Assembly (NCBI RefSeq): GCF_002591915.1 | Contig: NZ_NIHB01000004.1 | Location: 80,459-144,458, forward strand | DNA length: 64,000 bases | From: Marinicella litoralis | GTDB taxonomy: Bacteria > Pseudomonadota > Gammaproteobacteria > Xanthomonadales > Marinicellaceae | Direction of reading: 5' to 3' | In this document: positions 43,736-53,407 of the stretch, one piece after another | Position numbering within the stretch: the stretch's first letter is position 1 | Layout of the letters: each line of letters begins with the position of its first letter | The notes under the pieces: generated by a model | What the model was told of the DNA's origin: nothing | What the model saw: the letters and a program-made list of their open reading frames with translations, nothing else | Databases searched by the model: none | Position numbers and translations under genes: made by a program

Positions 43736-44610
43736 ACAATCGATTCTATTCCTTTTAGTTTTTGCGGTTGCCAATGGGTAACCGCAAATGCCATCAACTC
43801 AGCTTGTGAAGGCCTGTTTAACACGGGAACCTCTTGTTGCAGTAATTTTAAAGCCATTTTTGTGGTATTGAATGGGTCTTCAGAGGTAATGGCCTTGGCA
43901 TGATTTTGTTTGCTTAGTTTATTATTGAGCACATTGGTAATCACTGGAAAATGTGCATATTGAGGTTGTGGTAAGTTTAAAACCTGGTTTAAATACATCT
44001 GTCTGCCCGTTGAATCCATGATGTCGATACCCCTGACCACTTCTGTTATACCTTGATCTGCATCATCCACCACTACAGCCAGTTGATAGCAGAATAAGCC
44101 ATCTTTGCGTTTGATGTTAAAATCGCCACATTGTTGTTGAATGTTTTGCGACTGATGACCTTGGAACAAGTCTGCAAAACGAAAGCTTTCCCCACTGACT
44201 TTTAACCTCACAGAATGAGGCAGTTCTAAATCTACCTGCGTTTCTTTGCAGGTTCCTGGGTAGCTGTCAGTACCTTTCAGAATGGCCCGCGTACAAACAC
44301 AAGGGTAGGTTAAGTTCATTTGTTCCAAGTTTTTGAAGGCAGACGCATAGGCCGCTTTTCGGTCCGGATCTGTTTGGTAAATAATGGGTAAGTCAGATTC
44401 CATGCCAAAGCGTCGCAGGGTTTTTATAATCTGTTTATCCGCCCCCTCGACCACCCTGGTTTCATCCACATCTTCAATCCGAACCAACCATTGACCATTG
44501 TTTGCTTTGGCTTGACAGTAACTGACAATGGCAGCCACCAAGGAGCCAAAATGCAAATCACCAGTAGGTGATGGGGCAAATCGCCCCCGATAGTGATTGG
44601 CATCAAACAT
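43729..44610 (-). CDS. gluQRS: Glutamyl-Q tRNA(Asp) synthetase
   Basis: The 293-residue protein resembles the catalytic half of glutamyl-tRNA synthetase and lacks the anticodon-binding domain. It attaches glutamate to queuosine in tRNA(Asp). The HIGH-like site is RFAPSPTGDLHFGSLVAA. The zinc-site cysteines lie in PCVCTRAILKGTDSYPGTCKE, and the KMSKS counterpart is NKLSKQNHAKAI. The length is normal. The gene is convergent with the cyclophilin gene and follows fimX on the same strand after 204 bases that hold no recognisable gene. Confidence 0.93.
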   Translation of the reverse strand: MFDANHYRGRFAPSPTGDLHFGSLVAAIVSYCQAKANNGQWLVRIEDVDETRVVEGADKQIIKTLRRFGMESDLPIIYQTDPDRKAAYASAFKNLEQMNLTYPCVCTRAILKGTDSYPGTCKETQVDLELPHSVRLKVSGESFRFADLFQGHQSQNIQQQCGDFNIKRKDGLFCYQLAVVVDDADQGITEVVRGIDIMDSTGRQMYLNQVLNLPQPQYAHFPVITNVLNNKLSKQNHAKAITSEDPFNTTKMALKLLQQEVPVLNRPSQAELMAFAVTHWQPQKLKGIESIVY

Positions 44611-44814
44611 GGGGAAGCAGCCAGTTAGGTTTGTAATGCGGTGGCCAAATTATTGTATACATTAAAGTTTCAAGCAGCGCTCAGATTCGTTTGTGATAAA
44701 CAACTCCTGACCACTAGAAAGGGCGTCATCAGAAACGGGGTTCATGTAATACAGCTTCGAGGCACTGCTGGGTTTTATACCAAAAGCATGGCCTATGAAG
44801 TCAAGCATTTTTAT

Positions 44815-46869
44815 TTACTCGACTTGTGCCATTTGGTCACTGGGTTCGGCAATGAAATTACCTTGAACAAAGTTCACTGACATTTTCCACATGATACTCA
44901 TTGTGGTGGCATCTTCAATAAACTCACAAATGACCTGTTTGCCTTGGTTGTGTGCTTTGTCAACAATGTCTTTGACTTTGGCTTCGTTTTCAGGGTTTGA
45001 GCCTAAGTCTTGCATGAAGCTGGAATCAATTTTCAGCATGTCAGCTGGAAAATGTTTGAGGATACTGAAAGAATTCAGACCAGAGCCGAATTTTTCAACC
45101 ACAATTAAGCAGTGTGTGGCTTTGATTGATTTAATGATGGGTTTCATTTGTGATGCGTAAGTGACTAATTCGCTTTCACGCACTTCAAAAGCCAATTTGT
45201 CACCAGAAACACCACTGGATTTTAACTGACTGGCCAACCAACTGGGGAAGGATGGGTCGGTTAAGGTGTGGTGTGAGAGTTTAACAAACAACATCACAGG
45301 GTTGGTGGCATTTTTAATTGATTGCAATGACTTACTGATTACCCAGTGATCGATTTCAGTGATGAAACCATATTTTGTTGCCACTGGAATAAACTGTTGA
45401 GGATAGATTAATTGGTCGTCTTCTGCACGGAGTCTAATCAACACTTCGTAATGCTCTTTTTCATCACCATCGATGTTAACAATCGGTTGGTAATGCAATA
45501 CAAATTTGTCTTGTTCTAAACCATCAGTGATGCGGTCTATCCATGCTTTAGACGCTGCCCTGGCTTGTTTTTCTTCCTCAGCAGGGTCAAACACTTTGAT
45601 TTGGTTGCCACCATTTTCCATGATCTCATTGAGGTTGTCTGTCAAAGTTTTGATCACTTCTGAAACGGATTCAGATTGTGGTGTCAGCTGAGTCACTGAA
45701 ATACTGGCTGAGCAATTGACTGATGTGCTGCCTGCATTGAATATTTGGTCGGTGAATAAATTTTTCAATTTTTCAGCCACTTGTTCTGCTTTTTCGATGG
45801 ATGTTTTAATGCGCAATACAAATGAGGTGTCTGCGTACCTACAATAAGTCACGTCTTTGCCCAATTTGTTTTCAAGGAATTCGGCAACGCTGACGATAAA
45901 CAAATCCAAGTTACCTATGCCCAATTCTTTTTCGTGTTTGTCGGCATCATCGATGCCAATCATGATAATGCTGTCCCCAGGTTTGTTACTGGCTTCATCC
46001 AATGCTTTTGATAACACTTCATGGAAGTAACTGCGGTTATAGAACTTAGTCAGTAAATCTTTGTTCTTGATTTCAAACAGTTCTTTTTCAACCTCAGGGT
46101 CTACTGAAGGGATGTTGATGATAAATTGGACGCATTTTTCACCATTGATGGTGGCTTTAGATACATTGATTAAGCCATCAAACTTTTCACCACCAGAAGT
46201 CACCATTTTGAATTCTAAATCGGATTTTGGCAGTATGTTTTTATTGATGTCACGTAAAGTTTGTTTGGCTCTGGCAATGTCATCTTTGGCGATCATGTTT
46301 AAAAATGGAGTGACTTCCAACTCTTCAAAGTCATGATATTTAAAAAGTTCTTGATAGGATTGGTTTGAATAAACATGCATGCCATCATGAATGTACGCAA
46401 TGGCTTGTTTGGATGAATCCAATAACAAGTTACATCTTCGTTCTGTGTTCTTTAGTTCAACGGATAGAAATGCATTGTTGCGTCGTTCGCGAAGTGCTTT
46501 CATTTCTTTTTGAATCACATGCTTCATGTGTTCTGGTAACAACGGCGTGCAAAAAGAGCCCGCACCATTTTCAATCGCTTCTTGAATTAAATCAGGGTCA
46601 AAATTTTCAATCAATGCCACCACGGGTAAATCCAAACCCATGCGCTTCAAGTGATCGACCACAGTTTGACAAGGTAAGTCTGTTTGCAGTTGTTGGCACA
46701 ACACCATGTCAATTGGTTTGCGTTCCAAAATTCCGGCCAATTCTTCTTCTTCGGTACAGCGTGTTGGTCTGACAGCAATTTGATAATTCCTGAGCAATGA
46801 CAAGATGCGCTCAGCTTCTTCTTCTGATTGGTGAATGATTAATAAATTGATGGAATTTTCTGTTGCCAA
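44815..46869 (-). CDS. fimX: Type IV pilus c-di-GMP effector FimX
   Basis: The 684-residue protein has the domain order receiver-like (about 8-125), PAS (145-255), GGDEF-like (265-420) and EAL-like (430-680). The GGDEF motif is degenerate (RYADTSFVL) and the EAL motif reads EVL (HYEVLIRL), as in FimX, which binds c-di-GMP without turnover. The N-terminal receiver lacks the phosphoacceptor site. The TTG at 46869 is preferred: AAGGAG lies seven bases upstream, and the resulting start aligns with the recalled PaFimX N-terminus. An ATG at 46890 would add seven residues and lacks a Shine-Dalgarno sequence. FimX controls pilus assembly together with the Pil-Chp pathway encoded 8 kb away. Confidence 0.88.
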   Translation of the reverse strand: MATENSINLLIIHQSEEEAERILSLLRNYQIAVRPTRCTEEEELAGILERKPIDMVLCQQLQTDLPCQTVVDHLKRMGLDLPVVALIENFDPDLIQEAIENGAGSFCTPLLPEHMKHVIQKEMKALRERRNNAFLSVELKNTERRCNLLLDSSKQAIAYIHDGMHVYSNQSYQELFKYHDFEELEVTPFLNMIAKDDIARAKQTLRDINKNILPKSDLEFKMVTSGGEKFDGLINVSKATINGEKCVQFIINIPSVDPEVEKELFEIKNKDLLTKFYNRSYFHEVLSKALDEASNKPGDSIIMIGIDDADKHEKELGIGNLDLFIVSVAEFLENKLGKDVTYCRYADTSFVLRIKTSIEKAEQVAEKLKNLFTDQIFNAGSTSVNCSASISVTQLTPQSESVSEVIKTLTDNLNEIMENGGNQIKVFDPAEEEKQARAASKAWIDRITDGLEQDKFVLHYQPIVNIDGDEKEHYEVLIRLRAEDDQLIYPQQFIPVATKYGFITEIDHWVISKSLQSIKNATNPVMLFVKLSHHTLTDPSFPSWLASQLKSSGVSGDKLAFEVRESELVTYASQMKPIIKSIKATHCLIVVEKFGSGLNSFSILKHFPADMLKIDSSFMQDLGSNPENEAKVKDIVDKAHNQGKQVICEFIEDATTMSIMWKMSVNFVQGNFIAEPSDQMAQVE

Positions 46870-47051
46870 TTCAGTGCTCCTTGTCGTCATGAATTACGTG
46901 TGTTATGTGTGTTTAAAACGGTCTCTTGGTTGACTTATTATATAACTTATTGAGTGGATTAAAACGACAAATTTTATTGTGTGACCATTATTCATGCGTT
47001 AAAGCTTCACTTTTTCTGGTGAAAGTGTATTGGAATTTGCTGTTTTGATGA

Positions 47052-48023
47052 TTATTTGATGTTGATCAGCGATTTGGATGGTTCACCTGCCTCCTCCCTG
47101 ACCAATCTAGGTAAAAGGTAGCCAGGCAGATGTTTTTTCATCTGTTGGTATATTTCAATGGCATGAGATTCAGGCAGGTCAAAGTGACTGGCATTTTGCA
47201 CTTTATCAAATAAGTGTAAATAATAAGGCAAAACGCCATGCTTAAACAAATGATGTGAAAGCTCAATCAGTACTGCTGCTGAATCGTTGACGTTTTTCAA
47301 TAAAACGCTTTGATTCAATAAAGTGAAACCAAGTGATTTCAGCTTTTGTATCGCTTTGATGGCATCATTGCTTAACTCGTTTGAATGATTAACGTGCAAA
47401 ACCATGACTTTATTCAAGCCAAATGATTCGCTCCAAATGGCAAAAGAATTACCAATCCTGGTTGGCAGCACTGTGGGTATGCGGCTGTGTATTCTCAGTG
47501 TTTTTACCTGTTGGATGGTCAGTAACTGATCTGTTAATGACTTGAGGGTTTTGTCACTTAAGGTCAAGGGATCACCGCCACTGAGAATGACTTCGTGAAT
47601 TTCTTGGTGCTGTTTGATGTATTCGATGGCGGCTTGCCAATGATTCCTCGGGGCGTAACTTTGTCCATAAGGAAAATGTCGCCTAAAACAATACCGACAG
47701 TTCACTGCGCAACTGCCACTGGCTATTAACAGGACGCGTCCATGGTATTTATGGATTAAGCCTGGAACGACAGTGGACAGGTGGTCGCCTACAGGGTCTG
47801 AATGGAAGTCGGCAGCTTCTGTTAATTCGTCGACATGTGGTAAGAATTGAAGCAACAATGGGTCTTGGTCATCGAGCCAATTGATTTGTTTGTTGACAGA
47901 ACTGGTAACCACTGGTGCAAACAGCTGCCCTGCTTGAGGTGAAAAGTCAGCATGCGCACGCATCGCGTTTTGGTTGTTACCTTTCAGTGCTGTTTTGAGT
48001 GAGTCTTGCCAGGTTTTTGTCAT
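47052..48023 (-). CDS. epmB: EF-P (R)-beta-lysine formation radical SAM aminomutase
   Basis: The 323-residue radical S-adenosylmethionine enzyme belongs to the lysine 2,3-aminomutase family. The CxxxCxxC cluster is in SGSCAVNCRYCFRRHFPYG, and the downstream VILSGGDPLTLSD and RIHSRIPTVLP blocks fit. It converts (S)-alpha-lysine to (R)-beta-lysine for modification of elongation factor P. It lacks the long C-terminal region of catabolic aminomutases. It is divergent from efp, which begins 174 bases away, and epmA follows efp, so the modification set is complete apart from the hydroxylase EpmC. Confidence 0.94.
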   Translation of the reverse strand: MTKTWQDSLKTALKGNNQNAMRAHADFSPQAGQLFAPVVTSSVNKQINWLDDQDPLLLQFLPHVDELTEAADFHSDPVGDHLSTVVPGLIHKYHGRVLLIASGSCAVNCRYCFRRHFPYGQSYAPRNHWQAAIEYIKQHQEIHEVILSGGDPLTLSDKTLKSLTDQLLTIQQVKTLRIHSRIPTVLPTRIGNSFAIWSESFGLNKVMVLHVNHSNELSNDAIKAIQKLKSLGFTLLNQSVLLKNVNDSAAVLIELSHHLFKHGVLPYYLHLFDKVQNASHFDLPESHAIEIYQQMKKHLPGYLLPRLVREEAGEPSKSLINIK

Positions 48024-48197
48024 TTGTTAAGGGGTGTGGATATAAACACGGGCATTCTATCATGTGACTGAAAACAGTGTCACCAAGCTCAATTGAAGTT
48101 GTGGTGAATGTTCAAGCTTTGGTACAGTTGCAATGGTTTTTTGTGGCATGGCATTGTGATACAATTGCCGGCTTTATTTATTCTGTCAGGAGACGTT

Positions 48198-48767
48198 ATG
48201 TCGGTTTATAACACCAGCCAATTTAAAAATGGTTTGAAAATTATATTTAATGGTGATCCACACAACATTGTTGATAACCAAGAAGTTAAGCCAGGGAAGG
48301 GTCAGGCTTTCAATCGAGTTAAAATGAAAAACTTGATCACTGGACGGTCAATTGAAAAAACCTTTAAATCTGGTGAAAAAGTAGATGCGGCCGATGTGAT
48401 GGAAATGAGTATGCAATACCTGTATACCGATGGTGAATTTTACCATTTTATGGATCCTGACTCATACGAACAATATGAAGCATCACCAGAAGCGGTTGCT
48501 GACTGTATCAAATGGTTGAAAGAAGAAGACATTTGTACGGTGATTTTATGGGACAACTCACCGATTTCGGTAGAACCGGCCAACTTTGTTGAATTGAAAA
48601 TTACCGAAACAGATCCGGGCTTGCGCGGTGATACTTCTGGTGGCGGCGGCAAACCGGCAACCTTGGAAACAGGTGCTGTGGTCCAGGTGCCTTTGTTCGT
48701 GCCTGAGGGTGAAATCATTAAGGTTGACACGCGATCTGGCGAATACGTAGGTCGGGTTAAAAAGTAA
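48198..48767 (+). CDS. efp: Elongation factor P
   Basis: The 189-residue three-domain translation factor relieves ribosome stalling at proline runs. Lys 34 in [16 protein letters not shown] is the modification site, and the neighbouring sequence is of the lysylated type. The C-terminal motif [11 protein letters not shown] is present. The ATG at 48198 has an AGGAG Shine-Dalgarno sequence seven bases upstream. An in-frame ATG at 48108 would add a hydrophobic run of 30 residues that EF-P does not have. epmA starts 13 bases after its stop, and epmB diverges upstream. Confidence 0.97.
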   Translation: MSVYNTSQFKNGLKIIFNGDPHNIVDNQEVKPGKGQAFNRVKMKNLITGRSIEKTFKSGEKVDAADVMEMSMQYLYTDGEFYHFMDPDSYEQYEASPEAVADCIKWLKEEDICTVILWDNSPISVEPANFVELKITETDPGLRGDTSGGGGKPATLETGAVVQVPLFVPEGEIIKVDTRSGEYVGRVKK

Positions 48768-48780
48768 ATACCTAACGCCC

Positions 48781-49755
48781 ATGTCAAAAAACACAGATTG
48801 GCAAATCAGTAGCCCGTTGCAAGTCATTCAGCAACGGGCTTTTTTATTGGCTGAAATCAGGTCTTATTTTGCTGATAAAAAAGTGATGGAGGTTGAAACC
48901 CCAGTACTTTCTTCAGCGTCCAACACCGACTTGCAAATTGAAGTGTTCAACACCCAAGCGCTTGTAGCTCATAATAAAAGTTCTTTTCTAAGGACCTCAC
49001 CTGAATTTTTTCACAAACGATTGTTGGCCAGTGGCAGTGGCGATATTTTTGAATTGGCTAAGGTGTTTCGACTGGGAGAATCCACGCGTTTACACAACCC
49101 AGAATTTACCTTGTTGGAATGGTATCGGTTAAATTTTGATATGAAACATTTGATGCAAGAGGTGGTTGAATTAATCCAGCTTCTGAGGGGTCAGTTTGGT
49201 TTGAATGAAATGCCGGTGTCAGTCATCAGCTACCAAGAATTGTTCAGCAATCATCTAAACTTTGATCCATTTGATGTCAGTGATGAGCACCTGAGCCGCT
49301 TGGCACAAGATGCCGGATACCATGGTCCTTTATTGAGCAGAACAGCGGCATTGGACTTTATGTTTGGGGTACAAATTGAACCCTTATTAAATGATGAGGT
49401 CGGTTATTTGATTCATGATTTTCCGATTGAGCAAGCGGCCTTGGCAAAACCTCATCAACTGTATGCGGACCGTTGTTTGCGATTTGAGTTTCTCTGGGGT
49501 GGTGTTGAGTTGGCCAATGGGTACCAAGAGCTGACTGATGCAGATGAACAACTGCGTCGGTTCGAAGATGATAATTTAAATCGAAAATTAATGGACAAAC
49601 CGGTGTTACCCATAGACACAAGGTTGATAGCTGCTATGGCCAATGGTTTGCCTGAATGTTCTGGGGTGGCTCTGGGAATTGATCGATTATTGATGTGTTT
49701 ATTGAACAAACAATCGATCAGCGAAGTGATGCCGTTCCAAGCATCCAACAGCTGA
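48781..49755 (+). CDS. epmA: EF-P--(R)-beta-lysine ligase
   Basis: The 324-residue class II lysyl-tRNA-synthetase-like enzyme has no anticodon-binding domain. Motif 1/2 regions LVEVETPVLSSASNTD-like VMEVETPVLSSASNTD and LRTSPEFFHKRLLASGSGDIFELAKVFR are present, with RLHNPEFTLLEWYR next. Motif 3 is SGVALGIDRLLMCL. It attaches beta-lysine made by EpmB to EF-P Lys 34. The short gap from efp implies one transcript. Confidence 0.95.
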   Translation: MSKNTDWQISSPLQVIQQRAFLLAEIRSYFADKKVMEVETPVLSSASNTDLQIEVFNTQALVAHNKSSFLRTSPEFFHKRLLASGSGDIFELAKVFRLGESTRLHNPEFTLLEWYRLNFDMKHLMQEVVELIQLLRGQFGLNEMPVSVISYQELFSNHLNFDPFDVSDEHLSRLAQDAGYHGPLLSRTAALDFMFGVQIEPLLNDEVGYLIHDFPIEQAALAKPHQLYADRCLRFEFLWGGVELANGYQELTDADEQLRRFEDDNLNRKLMDKPVLPIDTRLIAAMANGLPECSGVALGIDRLLMCLLNKQSISEVMPFQASNS

Positions 49756-49796
49756 TACTTTTATGGCTCAGAAAATGCTTAAAGGTTGGTTTTGTA

Positions 49797-51170
49797 TCAT
49801 AACCACCATGTGGCTATTGATGAAATGACCACTGCACCAACCACATTTAATTTAAAACCTTGTTTTATCATGCTTTTAATTGGAATCCTTTCAGCGCCAT
49901 AAACGATGGCATTTGGAGCTGTGGCAACTGGTAGCATAAAGGCACAACTGGCACTGATGGCAGCAGGAATCATGATTTTCAATGGGTCAATGCCGATGGC
50001 GCCAGATACGGAAAACAAGATGGGCATGATGATGGCAGTGGTGGCCATATTGCTGGTGATCTCAGTTAAGAAAGTGATGGCAAAACAGATGGCAAAGATG
50101 ATAAAAAACAAATGGACATCTTGCAAAAAAATCAATTGATCTGCCAACAACACACTTAAACCGGTGGATTTAAAAGCCGATGCGATGACCATCCCACCAG
50201 CAAATAAGAGCAAAACACCCCATGGAATGGTGTTGGCCGTTTTCCAATTCAACAACTTGCCTCCCTTGCCGTCAGAAATCATGAACATCAACAGCACACC
50301 AATCAAAGCCACTGATGCATCGTTGGCAAAAGGTAAGTCAAAATAAGTTTTCCAACCACCCATAGGGGCGGTTCTGCTGACCCACAAAAACGCAGTGAGG
50401 GCAAACACCCACAAGGTTCTTTTTTGTGCTGTGTTCATGGGATTGTTGGCAACGGTGATTTTGTGTTTAAAAGCTTGTTGGTTGTTAATTTGTCTCAATA
50501 AAATAAACAACATCAATGGAAAAAACACCATGACCATGGGTGCCACTTGACACATCCAATCAATAAAGCCAATTTCTAGCTGTGTGCCTTGTTGGTAATT
50601 TTGAATCATAATCAAATTGGGAGGCGTCCCAATTGGGGTCATGGTTCCGCCTATACTGGCAGCATAAGCAATGCCCAATAACAGAATGACTGCAAATTTT
50701 TTGTCTTTGTTTAAATCAATAACAGCCAAGGCAATGGGTAATAACAATAAGGTGGTGGCCGTATTGGAAATCCACATGCTCAGTAAAAAAGATGTCAGCA
50801 TAAAACCCAAAATTACCCTCCTTGGGCTGTCTGTTCCAATTTTTAGCAAAATGCTGTTTGCCAGGTATTGGTGGGTTTTGCTGTGAGCCATGGCGGTAGA
50901 CAATAAAAAACCTCCCAATAACAAAATAATCAATGGGCTGCCATAAGCTTGTGCCACTTCAGTCGGGCTGATGATGTTCAATAAAGGAAAGAATGCGACG
51001 GGTATCAGCGAGGCTACGGGTATGGGCAGCCATTCGGTGACCCATAGGATTGCCGTGTAACTGGTGATGAGCAGCGTAAGCGCTTGAACAAGGTTAAGGA
51101 TTGACAGCGATTTAAGCAAAAAAACAAGTAATGAAATCACCAAAAATGGAATTATTTTTTTTGTAACCAT
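49797..51170 (-). CDS. DASS/SLC13-family anion transporter
   Basis: The 457-residue inner-membrane protein has about 11-12 hydrophobic segments. The two DASS-family motifs are visible: SNTATTLLLLPIAL in the first half and TEITSNMATTAIIMPILF in the second, each forming part of the sodium and carboxylate site. The GTPPNLIM loop is typical of the divalent anion:Na+ symporter group. Likely cargo is a dicarboxylate or a related anion such as sulfate; this is not predictable here. It is a single gene that diverges from the lipase/DUF1302 locus. Confidence 0.87.
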   Translation of the reverse strand: MVTKKIIPFLVISLLVFLLKSLSILNLVQALTLLITSYTAILWVTEWLPIPVASLIPVAFFPLLNIISPTEVAQAYGSPLIILLLGGFLLSTAMAHSKTHQYLANSILLKIGTDSPRRVILGFMLTSFLLSMWISNTATTLLLLPIALAVIDLNKDKKFAVILLLGIAYAASIGGTMTPIGTPPNLIMIQNYQQGTQLEIGFIDWMCQVAPMVMVFFPLMLFILLRQINNQQAFKHKITVANNPMNTAQKRTLWVFALTAFLWVSRTAPMGGWKTYFDLPFANDASVALIGVLLMFMISDGKGGKLLNWKTANTIPWGVLLLFAGGMVIASAFKSTGLSVLLADQLIFLQDVHLFFIIFAICFAITFLTEITSNMATTAIIMPILFSVSGAIGIDPLKIMIPAAISASCAFMLPVATAPNAIVYGAERIPIKSMIKQGFKLNVVGAVVISSIATWWL

Positions 51171-51288
51171 GGAATAGATACTGTTGCGTATGTTTTGAGG
51201 AAAATATTAATGAATTTTTAATAATTCAGCTTGTAATTTTACCTCAATAAAATTTATGATGTTAGGGTTTATTAATTTGGGGACACAA

Positions 51289-53397
51289 ATGAAACTAAAA
51301 CCAATCCTACTTACTTTAACATCAATTGTTTTGTTGCAAGCATGTAGCAGCAGCAATAACTCACCGAGGGCAGTCGATGCACCGCCCGCCACCAATCCTG
51401 GTGGAGACGTGGTTACTGGTGTTATTGAAGCCACTTTTAATCCTGCTTCAGGAGACCCGACCCAGGTACCCATCCCGACCAACTTATTTTTGTCGGGCAC
51501 AACAGACTTGACCTTGAACATTCCTGTGGCCGATCCAACAGATTCTTCTGACCCATTGGTGGCACTCAATGCCCTTGATGGTTTCAGTACAGTGGCTCCA
51601 TGGTCAACTAACTTTTCAGTGCCAGTGGCTGCTGGATCAGTAGGACCCGGCAGTGTCAAAGTTTACGAAGTGACCTTGAGTGGCCCTGGTGGTGCCGTGA
51701 TAGCAGTGAACAGCGAATTGACATTTGGCGTTGACTTTGTGGCTGCAGCCAATGGCAGCAGTGTGGCCATTGTCCCCATCAAACCATTGAAACAACTGAC
51801 TTCTTATATGGCAGTTATCACCAATGGTATACAAGATACTTCAGGCAATGCAGCTACACCTTCACAAACTTACTTTTTAAGTAAGCGCACATCGCCTTTG
51901 GTTGATGGCAGTGGAAACAGCACAGACCCATTGTTGGATAATGCAACAGCCAATGCACTTGAGCCATTGAGACAACTGACCAACTTCCAAGAAGCTGCGG
52001 CAGCGTCACAAGGCGTTGACCCAAGCACCATTGTTTTGTCATGGACGTTGAGTACCCAATCGATCACTCCTGTTTTGTCAGCGGTTAAAGCCATTTCTGG
52101 TCCAGGCGCTTCTACCATCGTGCCCAGTGGCTTAACAACAGCAGCAGCGGGTGGGTTTGGCTTGGCCGATATTTACATCGGTACCATGGCGTCACCTTAC
52201 TATTTGACTGCACCCAGTGCGTCAAACCCAGTGGCACCGCTGAATGAATCTTGGAAGGCAGCGCCTGGTGCTTATGTGGCTCCATTCAATGCATTTGGTT
52301 TAGACCCAACATCTACCAACTTGACTTTGGCAAACCCGATACCGGTTGCGACCAGTACACAAAACCTACCTGTTTTGATGACTGTTCCTAATGCGGCCTC
52401 TGGCCACACCAAGCCGGATGCGGGTTGGCCCATCATGATATTCCAACATGGCATTACCCGTAACAGAACCGATATGTTGGCTGTCGCTGACACCATGGCT
52501 TCTGTCGGATTTGCTGTGGTTGCCATTGACTTGGCTTTGCATGGAATTACAGACACCACCAATCCATTTTATATCGGCAACACGCCATTTGGTGCTGCAG
52601 CCACTGAACGAACATTCAATGTGGATTATGTAAATAACACCACAGGGGCACCTGGCCCAGATGGTGTGATTGACTCGTCAGCCGCTCATTTTATTAACTT
52701 GGCCAATTTGTTGGTTTCACGAGACAACACCAGACAAGGTGTGGCTGATTTATTCACTTTGACGGCGACCATTCCAATGATGGACATCGATGGTGATTCA
52801 GCGGGCGACTTCAATGAAGGCAACATTACTTTTGCTGGTCAATCTTTGGGCGCCATTACTGGAACCAGTTATTTGGCCTTTGCGCCGAATGTACAAAGTG
52901 CGGTACTGTCTGCTCCTGGTGGCGGAATTGCTGGATTATTGATCGGTTCTCCTACTTTTGGTCCTAGAATCATTGGCGGCTTGGCCGCAGCGGGTGTTGA
53001 ACAGGGTACAACTGAATTCAATTTATTCGTATTAGCCACTCAGACTGCAGTAGACGCAGCTGATCCAATTAACTTGGCTGGGTTCGCTTCCTTACAAAAT
53101 AATATTTTGGTGCATGAAATCATAGGTGACATTGTTGTGACCAATACTGTTCCCGGAGCACCGTTGTCAGGCACAGAGCCTTTGATTGCTGCGTTGGGAT
53201 TAACTTCCTATTCCGAGTCTGCGTTCAACCCAAGTGGTTTAGATGCAGTGGTCCGGTTTGTTGCTGGAGATCATGGCAGTTTATTGAGCCCAGCCGCTTC
53301 ACCTGAAGCCACGGTCGAGATGCAAGGTCAGCTGGCAGCTTTCCAAGCAACTTCTGGTACGACATTGAATGTCGTTAACCCTGATGTGGTTCAATAA
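51289..53397 (+). CDS. VolA-like surface lipoprotein lipase
   Basis: The 702-residue protein has a lipoprotein signal peptide (IVLLQACSSSNN, lipobox LQAC; Cys 18). The N-terminal region (about 25-200) is a bacterial Ig/virulence-factor-lipase N-like domain. The alpha/beta-hydrolase part carries the nucleophile elbow TFAGQSLGAITG (Ser 519), MIFQHGITRNRTDM before it, and a possible His in VAGDHGSLL. Vibrio VolA, a surface-exposed lysophospholipase, has this layout. The ATG at 51289 has a GGGGA Shine-Dalgarno sequence and starts right at the signal peptide. It opens the operon with DUF1302 and DUF1329 genes, suggesting hydrolysis and uptake or export of a lipid-type substrate at the surface. Confidence 0.82.
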   Translation: MKLKPILLTLTSIVLLQACSSSNNSPRAVDAPPATNPGGDVVTGVIEATFNPASGDPTQVPIPTNLFLSGTTDLTLNIPVADPTDSSDPLVALNALDGFSTVAPWSTNFSVPVAAGSVGPGSVKVYEVTLSGPGGAVIAVNSELTFGVDFVAAANGSSVAIVPIKPLKQLTSYMAVITNGIQDTSGNAATPSQTYFLSKRTSPLVDGSGNSTDPLLDNATANALEPLRQLTNFQEAAAASQGVDPSTIVLSWTLSTQSITPVLSAVKAISGPGASTIVPSGLTTAAAGGFGLADIYIGTMASPYYLTAPSASNPVAPLNESWKAAPGAYVAPFNAFGLDPTSTNLTLANPIPVATSTQNLPVLMTVPNAASGHTKPDAGWPIMIFQHGITRNRTDMLAVADTMASVGFAVVAIDLALHGITDTTNPFYIGNTPFGAAATERTFNVDYVNNTTGAPGPDGVIDSSAAHFINLANLLVSRDNTRQGVADLFTLTATIPMMDIDGDSAGDFNEGNITFAGQSLGAITGTSYLAFAPNVQSAVLSAPGGGIAGLLIGSPTFGPRIIGGLAAAGVEQGTTEFNLFVLATQTAVDAADPINLAGFASLQNNILVHEIIGDIVVTNTVPGAPLSGTEPLIAALGLTSYSESAFNPSGLDAVVRFVAGDHGSLLSPAASPEATVEMQGQLAAFQATSGTTLNVVNPDVVQ

Positions 53398-53407
53398 GGA
53401 GATGACT

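Noticed and set aside
44641-44880. 79-codon plus-strand frame in the gluQRS-fimX gap
   Set aside because: It overlaps the 3' end of fimX, lacks a convincing Shine-Dalgarno sequence and matches nothing known; the gap of 204 bases is reported as having no recognisable gene.
46365-46772. 135-codon plus-strand frame opposite fimX
   Set aside because: It lies wholly within fimX, whose domains are clear; the product has no family resemblance and no ribosome site.
48108-48197. N-terminal extension of EF-P by 30 residues
   Set aside because: The extension is hydrophobic and unlike EF-P; a good Shine-Dalgarno sequence precedes the ATG at 48198.
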